Shown: piece by piece, positions 1 to 11,049 of the stretch
Numbering within the stretch: position 1 is the first letter of the stretch
How the letters are laid out: each line of letters starts with the position of its first letter
DNA from: Halieaceae bacterium
GTDB taxonomy: Bacteria; Pseudomonadota; Gammaproteobacteria; Pseudomonadales; Halieaceae
Length of the DNA: 64,000 nt
Direction: 5' to 3'
Assembly (NCBI GenBank): GCA_003523185.1
Contig: DPGN01000057.1
Location: 1 to 64,000 of the forward strand
Program-made: the position numbers and the translations under genes
The notes under the pieces: generated by a model
What the model was told of the DNA's origin: nothing
Seen by the model: the letters and a program-made list of their open reading frames with translations, nothing else
Database searches by the model: none

Positions 1-164
1 TCTGACTGAAGGTGCCAGCGCTGTGCACATCGAGTGCTGGCTAATGTTTTGGCAACAGGCAAGGTTTCGGTGTCGACAATCCGAATCTGCTGTTCTTTTA
101 GAAATGCCCTGACCGTAGGCAAGTTCGGCATGGCGGGCCGATTTGCCAGAATCGTAATATGCAT
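1..164 (-). CDS. N-terminal fragment of a gene divergent from ytjB, probably serB (phosphoserine phosphatase)
   Basis: An ORF on the minus strand starts at the ATG at 162-164 and runs off the left edge, giving 54 residues that begin MHITILANRPAMPNLPTVRA. Only the N-terminus is visible, and it holds no catalytic motif. The call rests on context: in Escherichia coli and Pseudomonas, serB is divergently transcribed from the ytjB/ahpA gene, which here starts at 269. The SerB N-terminus is poorly conserved, so the residues neither confirm nor exclude this. The identity is a synteny inference; the presence of a coding start is reasonably supported. Confidence 0.4.
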   Translation of the reverse strand, partial: MHITILANRPAMPNLPTVRAFLKEQQIRIVDTETLPVAKTLASTRCAQRWHLQS

Positions 165-268
165 TGACCTATTTTTGACGTCGCTTCTGGGGGGTTCATG
201 ATACCCTGAGACACGGGCGACATTGCCAGCGTTGCGCGAAAACCTCAGATTTTAGGGAGCAGGAAGTA

Positions 269-1513
269 GTGGTCTTCTGGGAGCGTTTAGATATAGGCCA
301 AAAGACTGGCTTGCTCGCCGCCGCTGCCGTTTTTATAGCGGCACAAATAACACTGACCTTAACTCTCGCCTCAAAGGCTCATTTAGAAGCAGAGACGCGC
401 TCCCTTCACGCGGAAGCACTGTTGAATGCTGTGGCGTCGCGCACAGCTGGGCTAGTCGCCTCAGATGACATGCTCACAGCCACAAGTGAACTCAGCAAAT
501 TACTGTCTTCCGACGTCGTCAGTGGTGCGGCAATTTCCGATCCGGATGGAGAGTTCCTGTTGGTCGTGGGATCCGTGACCAATACCGAGCAGCTGTATCA
601 TGCCCCACTCAGAATCGGCCCAGACATTGCGGGGCAGTTGACCGTGCAATTGGAGCGTGTCACGTCAAATTCATCCCTGCAATGGACGGTCTCTGCGCTC
701 AGTCTGGTATTAGCCATGTTCAGTTACGCGGGTGCTGTGTCGATTTCCAGATCGCAATCGCATCGAATAAGAGCGATCCTCCGACGTATCGCACACTCGG
801 GCCAAGTTGATGATCGGCTCGACGCACTGGCGCAAATAGAGACCGCAATCGATGATCTTCCGCTCGACCTCATAGGCCCAGCCAATGCCGAGGGCGTTGA
901 CGAAACGTCGCTCGACTCAATGGCCGTCACAACCATCAGCCTTGACCACCTCGGGAAGTACATCGATACCGTCGATGAAATCACCCTCGCGAATTACGTT
1001 GGGACATATGAAACGCTGGCAAAAGCGGTCGCGCAACTGCTCGACGGCGACCTGCAGACTGTTAGACCTGAGAGCCTGACGCTCTTTTTCGAAGGAACTA
1101 AACGGGGCATGACACCCGATGCTCGAGCCGTTATCGCTAGTACGTTACTGCAGCATCTATTAGCGGTAGCTGAGCGAAGCCAGCGGCGAAAATTCATCTG
1201 TGGAATCGGTGTCGGACGCAGTGACATGGGTCGTGGTGAACGGGGATCAACCTATGCCACCCTTTACAACCAAACAGTGATCGATGAAACACTGACTATG
1301 GCGCAACGGGCAGGCTCATCGGTAAAGCTTGCGCCCTCGATTTTAGAAAGCGATCAGGTTGAAGCTTTATTTGACGTCATCGAGACAGCAGATGGCGACA
1401 CCCAACTGGGTGCACCCACCCCGGAACTGCTGCCCGAGCTAGATAAACAGAGCAAACTGCTGCAGCGACGGCTTTTTCCCGATGTGGGTGAGCAGTCTGA
1501 CCTCCCGTTTTAA
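269..1513 (+). CDS. YtjB/AhpA-family membrane protein
   Basis: The 414-residue protein has one membrane segment near residues 13-34, a periplasmic region to about residue 135, a second membrane segment near 138-158 ([20 protein letters not shown]) and a long cytoplasmic region. This two-helix layout fits the YtjB (Smp/AhpA, 'hemolysin regulation') family, whose function is not established. Its position next to parC and a divergent serB-like gene supports the call. Translation probably starts at the GTG at 269, which follows an AGGAAG ribosome-binding site. Its TAA stop overlaps the stop codon of convergent parC by two bases. Confidence 0.7.
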   Translation: MVFWERLDIGQKTGLLAAAAVFIAAQITLTLTLASKAHLEAETRSLHAEALLNAVASRTAGLVASDDMLTATSELSKLLSSDVVSGAAISDPDGEFLLVVGSVTNTEQLYHAPLRIGPDIAGQLTVQLERVTSNSSLQWTVSALSLVLAMFSYAGAVSISRSQSHRIRAILRRIAHSGQVDDRLDALAQIETAIDDLPLDLIGPANAEGVDETSLDSMAVTTISLDHLGKYIDTVDEITLANYVGTYETLAKAVAQLLDGDLQTVRPESLTLFFEGTKRGMTPDARAVIASTLLQHLLAVAERSQRRKFICGIGVGRSDMGRGERGSTYATLYNQTVIDETLTMAQRAGSSVKLAPSILESDQVEALFDVIETADGDTQLGAPTPELLPELDKQSKLLQRRLFPDVGEQSDLPF

Positions 1514-3762
1514 CCGTCAGCGATTGCCAGTCCACTGACCTTCTGGAAGCCCTTAGGTAATCGATTGCCTCGACGACCACGCTCACCCCGGTAGTTCTCG
1601 AGATCAGAGAGTTTTAGCTTTAGATATTGGCGACCCGACTGCACCTGCACCACATCACCATCTCCAAATACCAGTAGTCCCACCACTAGCTCCTCGCGGG
1701 CCTGCGCTCTGGCCGACGGAATGCCTATGATTTTGTTTCCCTTACCCTTGGCGAGCTCCGGCAAATCCGCCAGCGGGAATACCAACAATCGACCCTCAGA
1801 CGTCGCTGCCGCAACCAGTAAATTCTGTCGCTCAGGCACGATAACGGGCGGCATTACCTGTGAACCTTTAGGCAAGCTCAATACCGCCTTACCCGCTTTG
1901 TTCTTGGCTACGAGATCGCTGAACTTGGCGACAAACCCATAGCCGGCGTCGGTGGCCAGCAAGAACTTTTGATGCTCCGTTCCCGTCATCAGCCCTTCAA
2001 AAGTGGCGCCCGAGGGAGGTGCAATTCGTCCCGTCAAAGGCTCACCCTGACCTCGCGCCGATGGGAGTTGATGTGTCGGCAACGAGTAGGCCCTACCGGT
2101 CGAATCAAATACCACCGTAGTCTGATTGCTACGTCCCAGTGCAGAAAACTTATAGGCATCGCCGGATTTGTAGTTAAGCGTCTCCGGATCGATGTCATGG
2201 CCTTTTGCAGCGCGAATCCAACCTTTTTCCGACAGAACCACCGTCATGGGATCGGCACTGGTGAGCTCGAGCTCAGAGAAGGCCTTGGCCTCCTCAACCT
2301 GAACCAGGCGTGACCGGCGATCATCGCCATACTCATCGGCAATGGCGACCAGTTCACCGCGAATAAGCTTGGTCATCAGCGCATTACTGCCCAACGTTTT
2401 TTGCAGTGAGTCCCGCTCCTCGCTCAACTCTGACTGCTCGCCGCGGATTTTCATCTCCTCGAGTTTCGCCAGATTCCGCAGCTTCAAGTCGAGAATGGCG
2501 TCAGCCTGAATATCAGATAGCGAGAATCTCGCCATCAGCTCCTGCTTGGGCTCTTCCTCTTCTCGGATAATTCGAATCACCTCGTCGATATTGAGATAGG
2601 CAACGAGATAACCTTCTAGAATGTGTAGCCGCTTGAGCACCCTCTCGAGCCGGTACTCAAGGCGTCTGCGGACGGTCTGGCGCCGGAACTGGACCCAGTC
2701 GCGCAGCAACATATCGAGTGAGCGCACACCCGGCCGCCCATTCATCCCGATCACATTGAGATTCACTCGGTATGTTCGCTCCAGATCGGTCGTAGCAAAC
2801 AAGTGACTCATCATGGCGTCGAGGTCAACGCGGTTAGAGCGCGGGACAATCACCAAGCGTGTGGGGTGCTCGTGGTCTGATTCATCGCGCAGATCCGACA
2901 CCATCGGCAATTTTTTAGCCTGCATCTGAGCAGCAATTTGCTCAAGCACTTTGGACCCTGACACTTGATAGGGCAGCGCATGAAGAACAACTGCCCCATC
3001 TTCGCGTTGCCAAGCTGCACGCATGCGAATGCTGCCGCGCCCAGTCCGGTATATATCCCGGATCTCCTCGGGTGACGTCGTGATTTCAGCATCGGTCGGG
3101 AAGTCGGGCGCCTGAATATGACCGCAGAGCGCATCAATCGTAGCGTCTGGATGATCGAGAAGATGAATGGTCGCGTTGACGACCTCGCGCAAGTTGTGAG
3201 GCGGAATGTCGGTCGCCATACCAACCGCAATACCCGTTGTGCCATTGAGAAGCAGGTTGGGCACCTGTGCCGGAAGCACCATAGGCTCATCGAGGCTGCC
3301 ATCAAAGTTCGGCTGCCAATCCACCGTACCTTGACCCAGCTCTCCTAAAAGTACGTCGGCATATTTGGTTAGTTTGGATTCGGTATACCGCATAGCAGCG
3401 AATGACTTGGGGTCATCTGCTGAGCCCCAATTGCCCTGCCCATCGATTAGCGGATATCGATACGAGAAGTCCTGCGCCATCAAGACCATCGCCTCATAAG
3501 CTGCACTGTCACCGTGTGGGTGGAACTTACCAATGACATCACCCACGGTTCGGGCCGACTTCTTATATTTGGCAGAGGACTTCAGTCCGAGCTCGCTCAT
3601 CGCGTAAACGATTCTTCGCTGAACAGGTTTTAAACCGTCGCCCACGTGCGGAAGGGCACGATCGAGAATGACGTACATCGAATAATCGAGGTAAGCCTTT
3701 TCCGCATACTCCTTTAAGGAGAGGGTTTCGGTAGCTTGAGGGGCGTTAAAGAGGTCTGACAT
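1510..3762 (-). CDS. parC: DNA topoisomerase IV subunit A
   Basis: The 750-residue protein is full length for ParC, the breakage-reunion subunit of topoisomerase IV, which pairs with ParE to decatenate daughter chromosomes. The N-terminus carries the expected [20 protein letters not shown] stretch, and the catalytic tyrosine lies in the [10 protein letters not shown] motif near residue 125. The quinolone-resistance region reads [13 protein letters not shown]. After the coiled coil the C-terminal beta-pinwheel is present but shorter and more variable than in GyrA, which separates ParC from GyrA. The gene is monocistronic in this window and convergent with ytjB. The partner parE is not in view. 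Confidence 0.95.
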   Translation of the reverse strand: MSDLFNAPQATETLSLKEYAEKAYLDYSMYVILDRALPHVGDGLKPVQRRIVYAMSELGLKSSAKYKKSARTVGDVIGKFHPHGDSAAYEAMVLMAQDFSYRYPLIDGQGNWGSADDPKSFAAMRYTESKLTKYADVLLGELGQGTVDWQPNFDGSLDEPMVLPAQVPNLLLNGTTGIAVGMATDIPPHNLREVVNATIHLLDHPDATIDALCGHIQAPDFPTDAEITTSPEEIRDIYRTGRGSIRMRAAWQREDGAVVLHALPYQVSGSKVLEQIAAQMQAKKLPMVSDLRDESDHEHPTRLVIVPRSNRVDLDAMMSHLFATTDLERTYRVNLNVIGMNGRPGVRSLDMLLRDWVQFRRQTVRRRLEYRLERVLKRLHILEGYLVAYLNIDEVIRIIREEEEPKQELMARFSLSDIQADAILDLKLRNLAKLEEMKIRGEQSELSEERDSLQKTLGSNALMTKLIRGELVAIADEYGDDRRSRLVQVEEAKAFSELELTSADPMTVVLSEKGWIRAAKGHDIDPETLNYKSGDAYKFSALGRSNQTTVVFDSTGRAYSLPTHQLPSARGQGEPLTGRIAPPSGATFEGLMTGTEHQKFLLATDAGYGFVAKFSDLVAKNKAGKAVLSLPKGSQVMPPVIVPERQNLLVAAATSEGRLLVFPLADLPELAKGKGNKIIGIPSARAQAREELVVGLLVFGDGDVVQVQSGRQYLKLKLSDLENYRGERGRRGNRLPKGFQKVSGLAIADG

Positions 3763-3868
3763 AAAACCGAATTACCTTTGGCAACAAATCGCTCGTTTTG
3801 TGGGCGCAGAAGGGCTGCGTCATGATAGCCTTCGCACGCACAGATTATCTCACAGCAGCGGCCCTAGC

Positions 3869-4321
3869 ATGGAACAAATTAACTGGCGGTGGCGCCACTT
3901 CGACACAATGTCGGCAGCGGCATGGCATGACATTCTCATGCTGCGAGCTGACGTATTTGTCGTTGAGCAAGCCTGCCCGTACAAAGACCCAGACCAAAAA
4001 GATATTGTTAGCTGGCACCTGACAGGACACATGGGTGATGACCTAGTGGCAACAATGCGAGTTGTCCCACCCGGGGTAAGTTACGACGAGTGCTCTATTG
4101 GCAGAGTGGTCGTTCCCGAGTCACTCAGAGGACAGCGTCGGGGGGTCGAGTTGATGCAGGTAGGCATCGCTTTCTGTGAATCTCGATGGAATACGGGCAT
4201 CAGAATTAGCGGGCAGGGCTACCTCCAGGGATTCTATGAGGCACTAGGGTTCAAGACCATTAACGGGCCCTACATGGAAGACGATATCCCCCACTACGAG
4301 ATGCTAAAACCGGGCGTTTAG
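3869..4321 (+). CDS. elaA: ElaA-type GNAT acetyltransferase
   Basis: From the ATG at 3869 the protein is 150 residues, the usual size for ElaA. An upstream in-frame ATG-like start at 3800 would add 23 low-complexity residues not found in the family. Diagnostic segments are LRADVFVVEQACPYKDPD near the N-terminus, the acetyl-CoA loop region VVVPESLRGQRRGVELM, and YEALGF near the C-terminus. ElaA proteins are N-acetyltransferases of unknown substrate. The gene is divergent from parC and convergent with typA, with a single base between the two stop codons. Confidence 0.85.
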   Translation: MEQINWRWRHFDTMSAAAWHDILMLRADVFVVEQACPYKDPDQKDIVSWHLTGHMGDDLVATMRVVPPGVSYDECSIGRVVVPESLRGQRRGVELMQVGIAFCESRWNTGIRISGQGYLQGFYEALGFKTINGPYMEDDIPHYEMLKPGV

Positions 4322-4322
4322 C

Positions 4323-6140
4323 TCAGGCGGCAGCGCGCGAAGCTCGCTTACGCTCGTGCTCTAGCAGCAGCTTCTTGCGAAGACGAATACTGTCCGGGGT
4401 AACTTCTACCAGCTCATCGGAGTCGATGAACTCCAAGGCCTGCTCGAGGGTATGTAAGACAGGCGGCGTAAGTATCAGTGCCTCATCCGTACCCGATGCT
4501 CTGACGTTGGTTAGCTGCTTGGCCTTGGTTGGATTTACAACCAGATCGTTGCTTCGACTGTGAAGGCCCATGATCTGACCTTCGTACACCTCAACGTTTG
4601 CCTCGATGAACAGGCGCCCCCTGTCTTGCAGGCTGTAAAGCGCATAGGCAAGCGTCTTACCTTTCACCATGGAGACGAGTACGCCGTTATTGCGCTGCGC
4701 CAGCTCAGCCTTGCTTACCGGTCCGTAGTGGTCAAAAACGTGCGTCATAATCCCACTACCCGAGGTGAGCGTCATGAACATTGAGCGAAAGCCAATCAAC
4801 CCTCGCGCGGGAACGATGAATTCCAATCGAACACGGCCACTCGCGTCTTGGACCATGTTTTTCATCTCTGCCCGGCGCTGCCCGAGCTCTTCCATGACAC
4901 CACCCTGGTGCTCGGACTCACAATCAATAACTAACTGCTCGTAAGGCTCGCAAAGCTGGCCGTCTATTTCCTTCTGGATAACTTCAGGTCGCGACACACC
5001 GAGCTCAAAACCCTCGCGCCGCATGCTCTCAATCAAAACTGACAAATGCAGTTCACCGCGCCCAGACACGACAAATTTGTCGGGACTGTCGCCCTGCTCA
5101 ACTCGGAGCGCCACATTGTGAATAAGCTCCCTGTCGAGACGCTCCTTGATGTTGCGAGAGGTGACGAACTTTCCCTCTAGCCCTGCGAAAGGAGAATCAT
5201 TGACCTGGAATGTCATACTGACCGTCGGCTCATCCACAGATAGTGGAGGCAGAGCTTCAGCCGCTGCGGGGTCGCACAACGTGTCAGAAATATTGAGCGA
5301 ATCAATCCCAGTAACGCATACGATGTCACCGGCTTCCGCCGTCTCCACCTCGATTCGCTCGAGTCCGTGATAGCCCATGACCTGAAGGATTTTTCCGTTT
5401 CGGGAACTCGAATCACGATCAACAACAGACACTTGGGTATTTGGCGACAACTTGCCACGGGTGATTCTTCCAACCCCAATGACGCCCACATAGCTGTTGT
5501 AGTCGAGAGCAGAAATCTGCATTTGGAATGGGCCGTCAGAGTTCACCTCGGGCGCAGATACGTGATCGACGATCATCTGGAACAGCGGCTCCATGTCATC
5601 TGACATGCTATCGGGGTCATCGCCTGCAATGCCGTTGAGGGCTGACGCGTACATGATCGGAAAATCTAGTTGCTCGTCGGTCGCGCCAAGCGAATCGAAG
5701 AGATCAAAGACCTGATCTATGACCCAATCAGGACGCGCGCCCGGACGATCAATCTTGTTGACGACGACAATGGGATTTAGACCTCGCTCAAACGCCTTCG
5801 ATGTTACAAACCGTGTTTGCGGCATGGGTCCGTCAACGGCGTCAACAATCAACAGCACGCTGTCTACCATCGATAACACGCGCTCCACCTCCCCGCCGAA
5901 ATCCGCGTGCCCGGGGGTATCCACAATGTTAATTCGGTAGTCATTCCACTTAATGGCGGTGTTCTTCGCCAGGATAGTAATGCCACGCTCCCGCTCTTGA
6001 TCATTAGAGTCCATGATGCGCTCGGCACCCTGACTCTTGCGATCGAGCGTTCCGGACTGCTGTAACAAACAATCAACGAGCGTCGTTTTACCATGATCAA
6101 CGTGCGCGATAATCGCGATATTTCGAAGATTCTCAATCAC
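4323..6140 (-). CDS. typA: Ribosome-associated GTPase TypA/BipA
   Basis: The 605-residue protein is a complete translational GTPase of the TypA/BipA family, which binds the 70S ribosome and supports 50S assembly and stress growth. The G1 loop reads [10 protein letters not shown] near residue 14, G3 reads [12 protein letters not shown], and G4 reads VVNKIDR. The family hallmark [15 protein letters not shown] at the N-terminus and the C-terminal domain segment [17 protein letters not shown] are both present. It is transcribed alone, divergent from glnA. Confidence 0.95.
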   Translation of the reverse strand: MIENLRNIAIIAHVDHGKTTLVDCLLQQSGTLDRKSQGAERIMDSNDQERERGITILAKNTAIKWNDYRINIVDTPGHADFGGEVERVLSMVDSVLLIVDAVDGPMPQTRFVTSKAFERGLNPIVVVNKIDRPGARPDWVIDQVFDLFDSLGATDEQLDFPIMYASALNGIAGDDPDSMSDDMEPLFQMIVDHVSAPEVNSDGPFQMQISALDYNSYVGVIGVGRITRGKLSPNTQVSVVDRDSSSRNGKILQVMGYHGLERIEVETAEAGDIVCVTGIDSLNISDTLCDPAAAEALPPLSVDEPTVSMTFQVNDSPFAGLEGKFVTSRNIKERLDRELIHNVALRVEQGDSPDKFVVSGRGELHLSVLIESMRREGFELGVSRPEVIQKEIDGQLCEPYEQLVIDCESEHQGGVMEELGQRRAEMKNMVQDASGRVRLEFIVPARGLIGFRSMFMTLTSGSGIMTHVFDHYGPVSKAELAQRNNGVLVSMVKGKTLAYALYSLQDRGRLFIEANVEVYEGQIMGLHSRSNDLVVNPTKAKQLTNVRASGTDEALILTPPVLHTLEQALEFIDSDELVEVTPDSIRLRKKLLLEHERKRASRAAA

Positions 6141-6286
6141 TTCTTAACTCTCAATGTGTGGTTGCGTGTCGGTGGCGGCGTGGCGCGCGCGGACTTTACC
6201 ATAGTCGACGACGATGCAGCTCTGGTAATTCTGCCGCGACCCCAGAGCGCGTAGCGTTGTTAGTCTCTGTAAAAACGCCGTTAAAT

Positions 6287-6303
6287 TGCACTAAAAAAGT
6301 GCG
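6287..6303. promoter_or_regulatory. NtrC-binding site 1 upstream of glnA
   Basis: TGCACTAAAAAAGTGCG is a 17-bp interrupted palindrome with TGCAC/GTGCG arms matching the enteric NtrC operator (TGCAC-N7-GTGCA) except for the last base. It lies 30 bp, about three helical turns, upstream of a second site, the arrangement expected of an NtrC enhancer. Confidence 0.75.
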
Positions 6304-6316
6304 TGTCTTTTTTTGG

Positions 6317-6333
6317 TGCACCAATATTGTGCA
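6317..6333. promoter_or_regulatory. NtrC-binding site 2 upstream of glnA
   Basis: TGCACCAATATTGTGCA has perfect TGCAC/GTGCA arms of the NtrC operator. It ends about 84 bp upstream of the sigma-54 promoter at 6417, a typical enhancer distance. Confidence 0.85.
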
Positions 6334-6416
6334 TATAAAAGTATTTGCTTCTCTATATATTCAGAAAAAATAAATAAAATCAGTAGGTTAAGTAAATTAA
6401 AATACCGCGGCTATGC

Positions 6417-6432
6417 TGGCACACCGTTTGCT
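6417..6432 (+). promoter_or_regulatory. Sigma-54 promoter of glnA
   Basis: TGGCACACCGTTTGCT matches the sigma-54 consensus TGGCAC-N5-TTGCW exactly, with GG and GC elements at -24 and -12. The predicted start site is near 6443, giving a leader of about 75 nt before glnA. Together with the two NtrC sites it indicates nitrogen-limitation control. Confidence 0.9.
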
Positions 6433-6517
6433 ATACTTACGTCAGCAAAGGTGCATTGCTTAAATTTACGCACACAAATGCCGAGTAGATCGGCTAATAC
6501 AGTCCTTAGGAGGCAAC

Positions 6518-7924
6518 ATGTCAGAGCGGACGCTCACTTTAATAAAAGACAACGATATTCGCTGGGTGGACCTGCGATTTACAGATACACGAGGCAAAGA
6601 ACAACACGTCAGCATTCCTGCTAGTCAGGTAGACGAAGATTTCTTCGAAGATGGAAAGATGTTCGATGGCTCATCAATCGCCGGCTGGAAGGGCATTAAT
6701 GAGTCAGACATGATCCTCATGCCCGATGACAGCACATCCATCATCGACCCTTTCACCGACGACGCTACTGTCATCCTGCGATGCGACATTGTCGAGCCTT
6801 CAACTATGCAAGGTTACGAGCGTGATCCTCGCAGCGTGGCAAAGCGTGCTGAGGCATACCTCGCTTCAACAGGTCTTGGTGACACAGCATTCTTCGGTCC
6901 CGAGCCAGAATTCTTCGTCTTCGATGACGTTAAATTCAAGGTGGAGATGCAAGGCGCAAGCTACGCCATCAACTCCGAAGAGGCAGCTTGGGCCTCGAAC
7001 GACGATTTCGAGGAAGGCAATACTGGCCATCGCCCTCGCGTCAAAGGTGGCTACTTCCCTGTGCCACCCGTTGACTCACTGCATGACATTCGCGCAGCCA
7101 TGTGTTCAGCAATGGAGCAAATGGGTCTCGACGTAGAGGTACACCACCACGAAGTGGGAACAGCAGGGCAATGTGAGATCGGTATCCGGTTCAACACACT
7201 CGTCGCTAAGGCTGACGAAGTTCAGATTCTGAAGTACTGCGTACATAACGTCGCGCACGCGTACGGCAAGACGGCGACTTTCATGCCCAAGCCGCTCGTT
7301 GGCGACAACGGTTCCGGCATGCACGTACACCAGAGTGTTTCTAAAGACGGCGTTAACACCTTCGCGGGTGATGAGTATGCAGGTCTCTCGGAGACAGCGC
7401 TCTACTACATCGGCGGGATCATCAAGCACGCGCGTGCGATTAACGCCTTCGCAAACGCGTCAACCAACAGCTACAAGCGTCTGGTACCCGGCTTCGAGGC
7501 TCCGGTCATGTTGGCTTACTCAGCGCGAAACCGTTCAGCATCGATCCGAATCCCTTACGAGCCATCGCCCAAGGGCAAGCGCATTGAGGTTCGTTTCGGC
7601 GATCCAACGGCCAACCCATACCTCTGCTTCGCCGCCATGCTAATGGCCGGTATTGATGGCATTCAGAACAAGATCCATCCAGGTGATGCGGCTGACAAGG
7701 ACCTCTATGACCTGCCCGCAGAAGAAGCCGCGGCCATTCCTACGGTCGCGTCAACGTTCGAGATGGCGCTTGATGCACTCGATGCGGATCGCGACTTCCT
7801 GACGGCCGGAGGTGTTTTCACCAATGACATGATCGACGGCTACATCGAACTGAAGCGCGAGGAAGTAGAGCGTCTAAACATGACTACTCACCCTGTTGAG
7901 TTCGACATGTACTACTCAGTCTGA
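6518..7924 (+). CDS. glnA: Glutamine synthetase, type I
   Basis: The 468-residue enzyme is the exact size of bacterial GlnA. It condenses ammonium with glutamate using ATP and is the main ammonium-assimilating step. Conserved segments include [17 protein letters not shown] near the N-terminus, the glutamate/metal region [13 protein letters not shown], the [11 protein letters not shown] metal-ligand region and [10 protein letters not shown]. The adenylylation tyrosine is in [10 protein letters not shown] near residue 398, so GlnE-type covalent control is likely. Start is the ATG at 6518 after AGGAGG. A terminator follows at 7938. Confidence 0.97.
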   Translation: MSERTLTLIKDNDIRWVDLRFTDTRGKEQHVSIPASQVDEDFFEDGKMFDGSSIAGWKGINESDMILMPDDSTSIIDPFTDDATVILRCDIVEPSTMQGYERDPRSVAKRAEAYLASTGLGDTAFFGPEPEFFVFDDVKFKVEMQGASYAINSEEAAWASNDDFEEGNTGHRPRVKGGYFPVPPVDSLHDIRAAMCSAMEQMGLDVEVHHHEVGTAGQCEIGIRFNTLVAKADEVQILKYCVHNVAHAYGKTATFMPKPLVGDNGSGMHVHQSVSKDGVNTFAGDEYAGLSETALYYIGGIIKHARAINAFANASTNSYKRLVPGFEAPVMLAYSARNRSASIRIPYEPSPKGKRIEVRFGDPTANPYLCFAAMLMAGIDGIQNKIHPGDAADKDLYDLPAEEAAAIPTVASTFEMALDALDADRDFLTAGGVFTNDMIDGYIELKREEVERLNMTTHPVEFDMYYSV

Positions 7925-7937
7925 TGACACTACAGGG

Positions 7938-7968
7938 AAAGCCCGCGACACACTGCGGGCTTTTTTTT
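7938..7968 (+). terminator. Rho-independent terminator of glnA
   Basis: AAAGCCCGC and GCGGGCTTT form a 9-bp stem around a short loop, followed by a run of eight T. It begins 13 bases after the glnA stop codon. Confidence 0.9.
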
Positions 7969-8007
7969 GGCTCTAAATTTTATGGGAAAAATTAGCCTTT
8001 CATTATT

Positions 8008-8024
8008 TGCACTGAAACAGTGCA
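8008..8024. promoter_or_regulatory. NtrC-type palindrome at the head of the DUF4124-ntrB-ntrC operon
   Basis: TGCACTGAAACAGTGCA is a perfect palindrome with NtrC half-sites. It sits just 5' of the ATG at 8038 and overlaps an alternative upstream start, which argues for translation from 8038. No sigma-54 promoter was seen next to it, so it may serve in autorepression, as NtrC does at enteric glnL. Confidence 0.7.
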
Positions 8025-8037
8025 AGCGTCTAGTTGC

Positions 8038-8598
8038 ATGAATAGAATTGACCGAAACATCGTCAAAATTTGGACACTTCAAAGCCTGGCGCTCTGGCTA
8101 GTGTCGTTGACTGCGAGTGCTCAAATTTACAAGTCGGTGGACGGAAATGGCGTTGTTACCTTCAGCGATGTACCACCGGCAGCAAGCTCGGGCAAAACAA
8201 GCACCGTTGTAAAACCCAATGTGACGAACTCGATGCCGGGTTTAAGCCCTATGGTACCGAGCCCAGAAGCGGCGATGAGCGACAAGTCTGCCGCGCGCTC
8301 AGTGTCCATTGCTTCACCCCTCAACAATGCCACCATCCCAATGGGTGCGGGTATATTCGATGTGACTGCAGAACTCGGCGCCCCTTTGGCCGACCATGAA
8401 TTACTGGCACTTTATCTCGATGACGAACTAGTGGACGGCCCGCAAGTAAGCGCGGTCTGGACCCTGACTTATGTGATCCGCGGCCCACATACACTCCAAG
8501 TGCGTCGACTATCGCGCGCTGGAGAAACTATCAGCCAGTCCGAGAAAATCACGGTATATGTTCTCCGACCATCCGTATTGAGAGCGGCGCCGAGATGA
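8038..8598 (+). CDS. Exported DUF4124-domain protein
   Basis: From the ATG at 8038 the protein has 186 residues: a signal peptide ending near SLTASA, then the DUF4124 signature QIYKSVDGNGVVTFSDVPP, a low-complexity linker, and a beta-rich C-terminal domain (ISQSEKITVYVLRP). DUF4124 proteins are periplasmic and of unknown function. The stop codon overlaps the ATG of ntrB, so it is translationally coupled to the two-component genes and shares their promoter. A longer reading from 8020 would start inside the NtrC palindrome and is unlikely. Confidence 0.8.
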   Translation: MNRIDRNIVKIWTLQSLALWLVSLTASAQIYKSVDGNGVVTFSDVPPAASSGKTSTVVKPNVTNSMPGLSPMVPSPEAAMSDKSAARSVSIASPLNNATIPMGAGIFDVTAELGAPLADHELLALYLDDELVDGPQVSAVWTLTYVIRGPHTLQVRRLSRAGETISQSEKITVYVLRPSVLRAAPR

Positions 8599-9662
8599 AC
8601 TACAAGCCAGGATTCGATCTCGATTCTTTGACCACCTGCATTGTCCTTATCGATGAGCACGGTGTGGTTGATACTCTGAACCAGTCCGCGCAGGTGCTAC
8701 TGGAAACGTCGCGCCAGCGAGCCTCAGACAACCCATTTGATGAGCTAGCCCACGCTATTGGTCAAGGCGCCATCCAATGGCATGAAACACTATCGAATGC
8801 GGTAAGAACGCGCCTACCAGCGGTCAGCCGCGATCTGAAGATTGCGCTGAAAACGGGGAAAGAAATCACGGTTGATGTCGTGATCACCCCACTGAACTAC
8901 GAACATGATTCGCGGATCTTGCTAGAAATGTCGCCATTGGATCGCGCCCGCGCGATCAGCGAAACCGAGAACCTCCGTGAAGCACAGCAGCGCCTACACA
9001 ACGTCGTTAAAGGCATGGCGCATGAGGTTAAGAATCCACTGGGTGGCATCCGTGGTGCAGCGCAGTTGATGGCTAGAAAATTCGATGACAGCGAGCTGGA
9101 CGAGTACGCCAACATCATTATTTCAGAGGTCGATCGTCTACAAGCCCTCGTTGACCGCATGCTCGGTCCCCGAGAGTCACTCGATAAACGACCCATCAAT
9201 ATCCACGAGGTCACCGAACGGGTTCGGCAGTTAATGGAAGCCGAAGCCAATGAGGCGCTGACTGTCATCAGAGACTATGACCCGAGCCTCCCCGAGTTTT
9301 CGGCCGATGCCGATCAGCTAACGCAAGCCATTCTCAATATCGTCAGGAACGCATGGGAAGCATCGAAGACAGACTGCCAAATCACGATCAAGACACGCAG
9401 TCGACGCCAATACACATTAAACGGACATCGGCACAAGCTCGTTTGCGCCATTGACATTATCGACAACGGGCCTGGCATACCCAATGACCTAATGTCATCC
9501 ATTTTCCTGCCCATGGTCACCTCGAGACCCGAGGGCTCAGGTCTTGGACTGTCCATCGCACAACTCACACTCACCCGCCACGGCGGCGTTATACAAGCGG
9601 TTAGTGAGCCAGGTAATACCTGCTTCACGCTGCTAGTACCAATGGAAGAACTGCATGACTGA
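8595..9662 (+). CDS. ntrB: Nitrogen regulation histidine kinase/phosphatase NtrB
   Basis: The 355-residue cytoplasmic sensor has no membrane segment. It carries an N-terminal PAS-like domain (residues 10-125), a HisKA domain with the phosphorylated histidine in MAHEVKNPLGGIRGAAQLM near residue 143, and an ATPase domain with NIVRNAWEAS (N box), DNGPGIP (G1) and GSGLGLSIAQ (G2). NtrB phosphorylates NtrC under nitrogen limitation and dephosphorylates it when bound by PII. It overlaps ntrC by eight bases. Confidence 0.95.
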   Translation: MNYKPGFDLDSLTTCIVLIDEHGVVDTLNQSAQVLLETSRQRASDNPFDELAHAIGQGAIQWHETLSNAVRTRLPAVSRDLKIALKTGKEITVDVVITPLNYEHDSRILLEMSPLDRARAISETENLREAQQRLHNVVKGMAHEVKNPLGGIRGAAQLMARKFDDSELDEYANIIISEVDRLQALVDRMLGPRESLDKRPINIHEVTERVRQLMEAEANEALTVIRDYDPSLPEFSADADQLTQAILNIVRNAWEASKTDCQITIKTRSRRQYTLNGHRHKLVCAIDIIDNGPGIPNDLMSSIFLPMVTSRPEGSGLGLSIAQLTLTRHGGVIQAVSEPGNTCFTLLVPMEELHD

Positions 9663-11049
9663 TTCAAACGAAATTTGGGTGGTTGATGATGACAGCTCGA
9701 TACGCTGGGTCATCGAAAAGGCGCTGTCAGGCGAAGACATTTCCTGCAACAGCTTCGAATGCGCCGATGACTTACTTGCAGCACTCAAAACAGCGACACC
9801 GAAGGCTATTATCAGCGATATTCGTATGCCTGGTATGGACGGTTTGGCCCTCCTTGGGGAATTGAAATCTATCATCCCCAATGTGCCCGTCATCATCACC
9901 ACTGCACACTCAGACTTGGACAGCGCAGTGACTTCTTATGAGTCAGGCGCATTCGAATACCTTCCTAAGCCGTTCGATATCGATGAAATGCTTGAGGTCG
10001 CCGCTCGTGCGCTCGCACATACAAATAAATTACCGGGCAACGGCAAGGCACTGGATACCGGTGAGAAGGAAATCATTGGAAACGCACCGGCCATGCAAGA
10101 GGTCTTCAGAGCCATCGGCCGCCTATCACAGAGCTCGATCACCGTACTGATCAGTGGCCAATCAGGATCGGGTAAAGAGCTGGTCGCACGAGCCCTGCAC
10201 CGTCACAGCCCAAGGGCAAGTGCACCATTTGTTGCGCTCAACATGGCAGCCGTGCCCAAGGACTTGATGGAATCCGAACTTTTCGGGCATGAAAAAGGCT
10301 CATTTACGGGCGCGTCCGGGCGACGCGAGGGCCGCTTTGAGCAGGCCAACGGCGGCACTCTGTTTCTAGACGAAATAGGCGACATGCCACATGAGACACA
10401 AACCCGTTTACTGAGAGTCCTTGCTGAGGGGGAGTTCTATCGGGTGGGTGGCGCCAGCGCGATCACGACTGACGTTCGTGTTATTGCAGCGACACATCAG
10501 GACCTTCGCAACCTCGTCGAACAGGGCTCATTTAGGGAAGATCTTTATCACCGCCTCAATGTGATCGGCATCAACGTGCCTAGGCTATCCGAGCGAAGCG
10601 AGGACATACCCTTACTGCTCAACCATTTTCTGACTAAAGCCGCGTCAGAACTGGGCGTCCCGACGAAAGAAGTATCAGCACAGGTGCGCGACTACCTCAG
10701 CGCGCTCGATTGGCCTGGCAACGTCCGACAGCTAGAAAACACCTGCCGCTGGCTAACGGTCATGGCTGCAGGCAACACGATTCTCATGAATGACCTGCCA
10801 CCCGAGCTCACAATGGGCACTGACAGTGAATGGAATGGGTCTGTCTCCTGGGAAAAGCAGCTGTCTGACTGGGTGAGAGCAAAATTACTCGCAGGTGAGA
10901 CTAACGTGCTCAAACAAGCCATGCCTCAGATAGAGTCGATTATGATGAACGCCGCGTTGGAACATACAGCGGGGAGAAAAGCCGAGGCCGCTGAGCTTTT
11001 GGGTTGGGGCCGAAACACCCTAACCCGCAAACTCAGCCAGAACCCCTAA
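9655..11049 (+). CDS. ntrC: Nitrogen response regulator NtrC, sigma-54 activator
   Basis: The 464-residue protein has a receiver domain (acidic residues in [10 protein letters not shown], phosphorylated Asp in [12 protein letters not shown] near residue 54), a sigma-54-interacting AAA+ domain with Walker [11 protein letters not shown] and the loop [13 protein letters not shown], and a Fis-type helix-turn-helix at the C-terminus ([17 protein letters not shown]). The canonical GAFTGA loop reads GSFTGA here, a tolerated variant. It would act at the sites at 6287, 6317, 8008 and probably 34323. Its stop codon directly abuts that of convergent secB. Confidence 0.96.
   Translation: MTDSNEIWVVDDDSSIRWVIEKALSGEDISCNSFECADDLLAALKTATPKAIISDIRMPGMDGLALLGELKSIIPNVPVIITTAHSDLDSAVTSYESGAFEYLPKPFDIDEMLEVAARALAHTNKLPGNGKALDTGEKEIIGNAPAMQEVFRAIGRLSQSSITVLISGQSGSGKELVARALHRHSPRASAPFVALNMAAVPKDLMESELFGHEKGSFTGASGRREGRFEQANGGTLFLDEIGDMPHETQTRLLRVLAEGEFYRVGGASAITTDVRVIAATHQDLRNLVEQGSFREDLYHRLNVIGINVPRLSERSEDIPLLLNHFLTKAASELGVPTKEVSAQVRDYLSALDWPGNVRQLENTCRWLTVMAAGNTILMNDLPPELTMGTDSEWNGSVSWEKQLSDWVRAKLLAGETNVLKQAMPQIESIMMNAALEHTAGRKAEAAELLGWGRNTLTRKLSQNP

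Larger units (their letters stand above)
6141..6517. other. Regulatory intergenic region between typA and glnA
   Basis: This 377-base gap separates divergent typA and glnA. It is AT-rich from about 6270 and holds two NtrC-type palindromes, a sigma-54 promoter and the glnA ribosome-binding site AGGAGG at about 6509. No coding sequence with a plausible start is visible in it. Confidence 0.8.
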
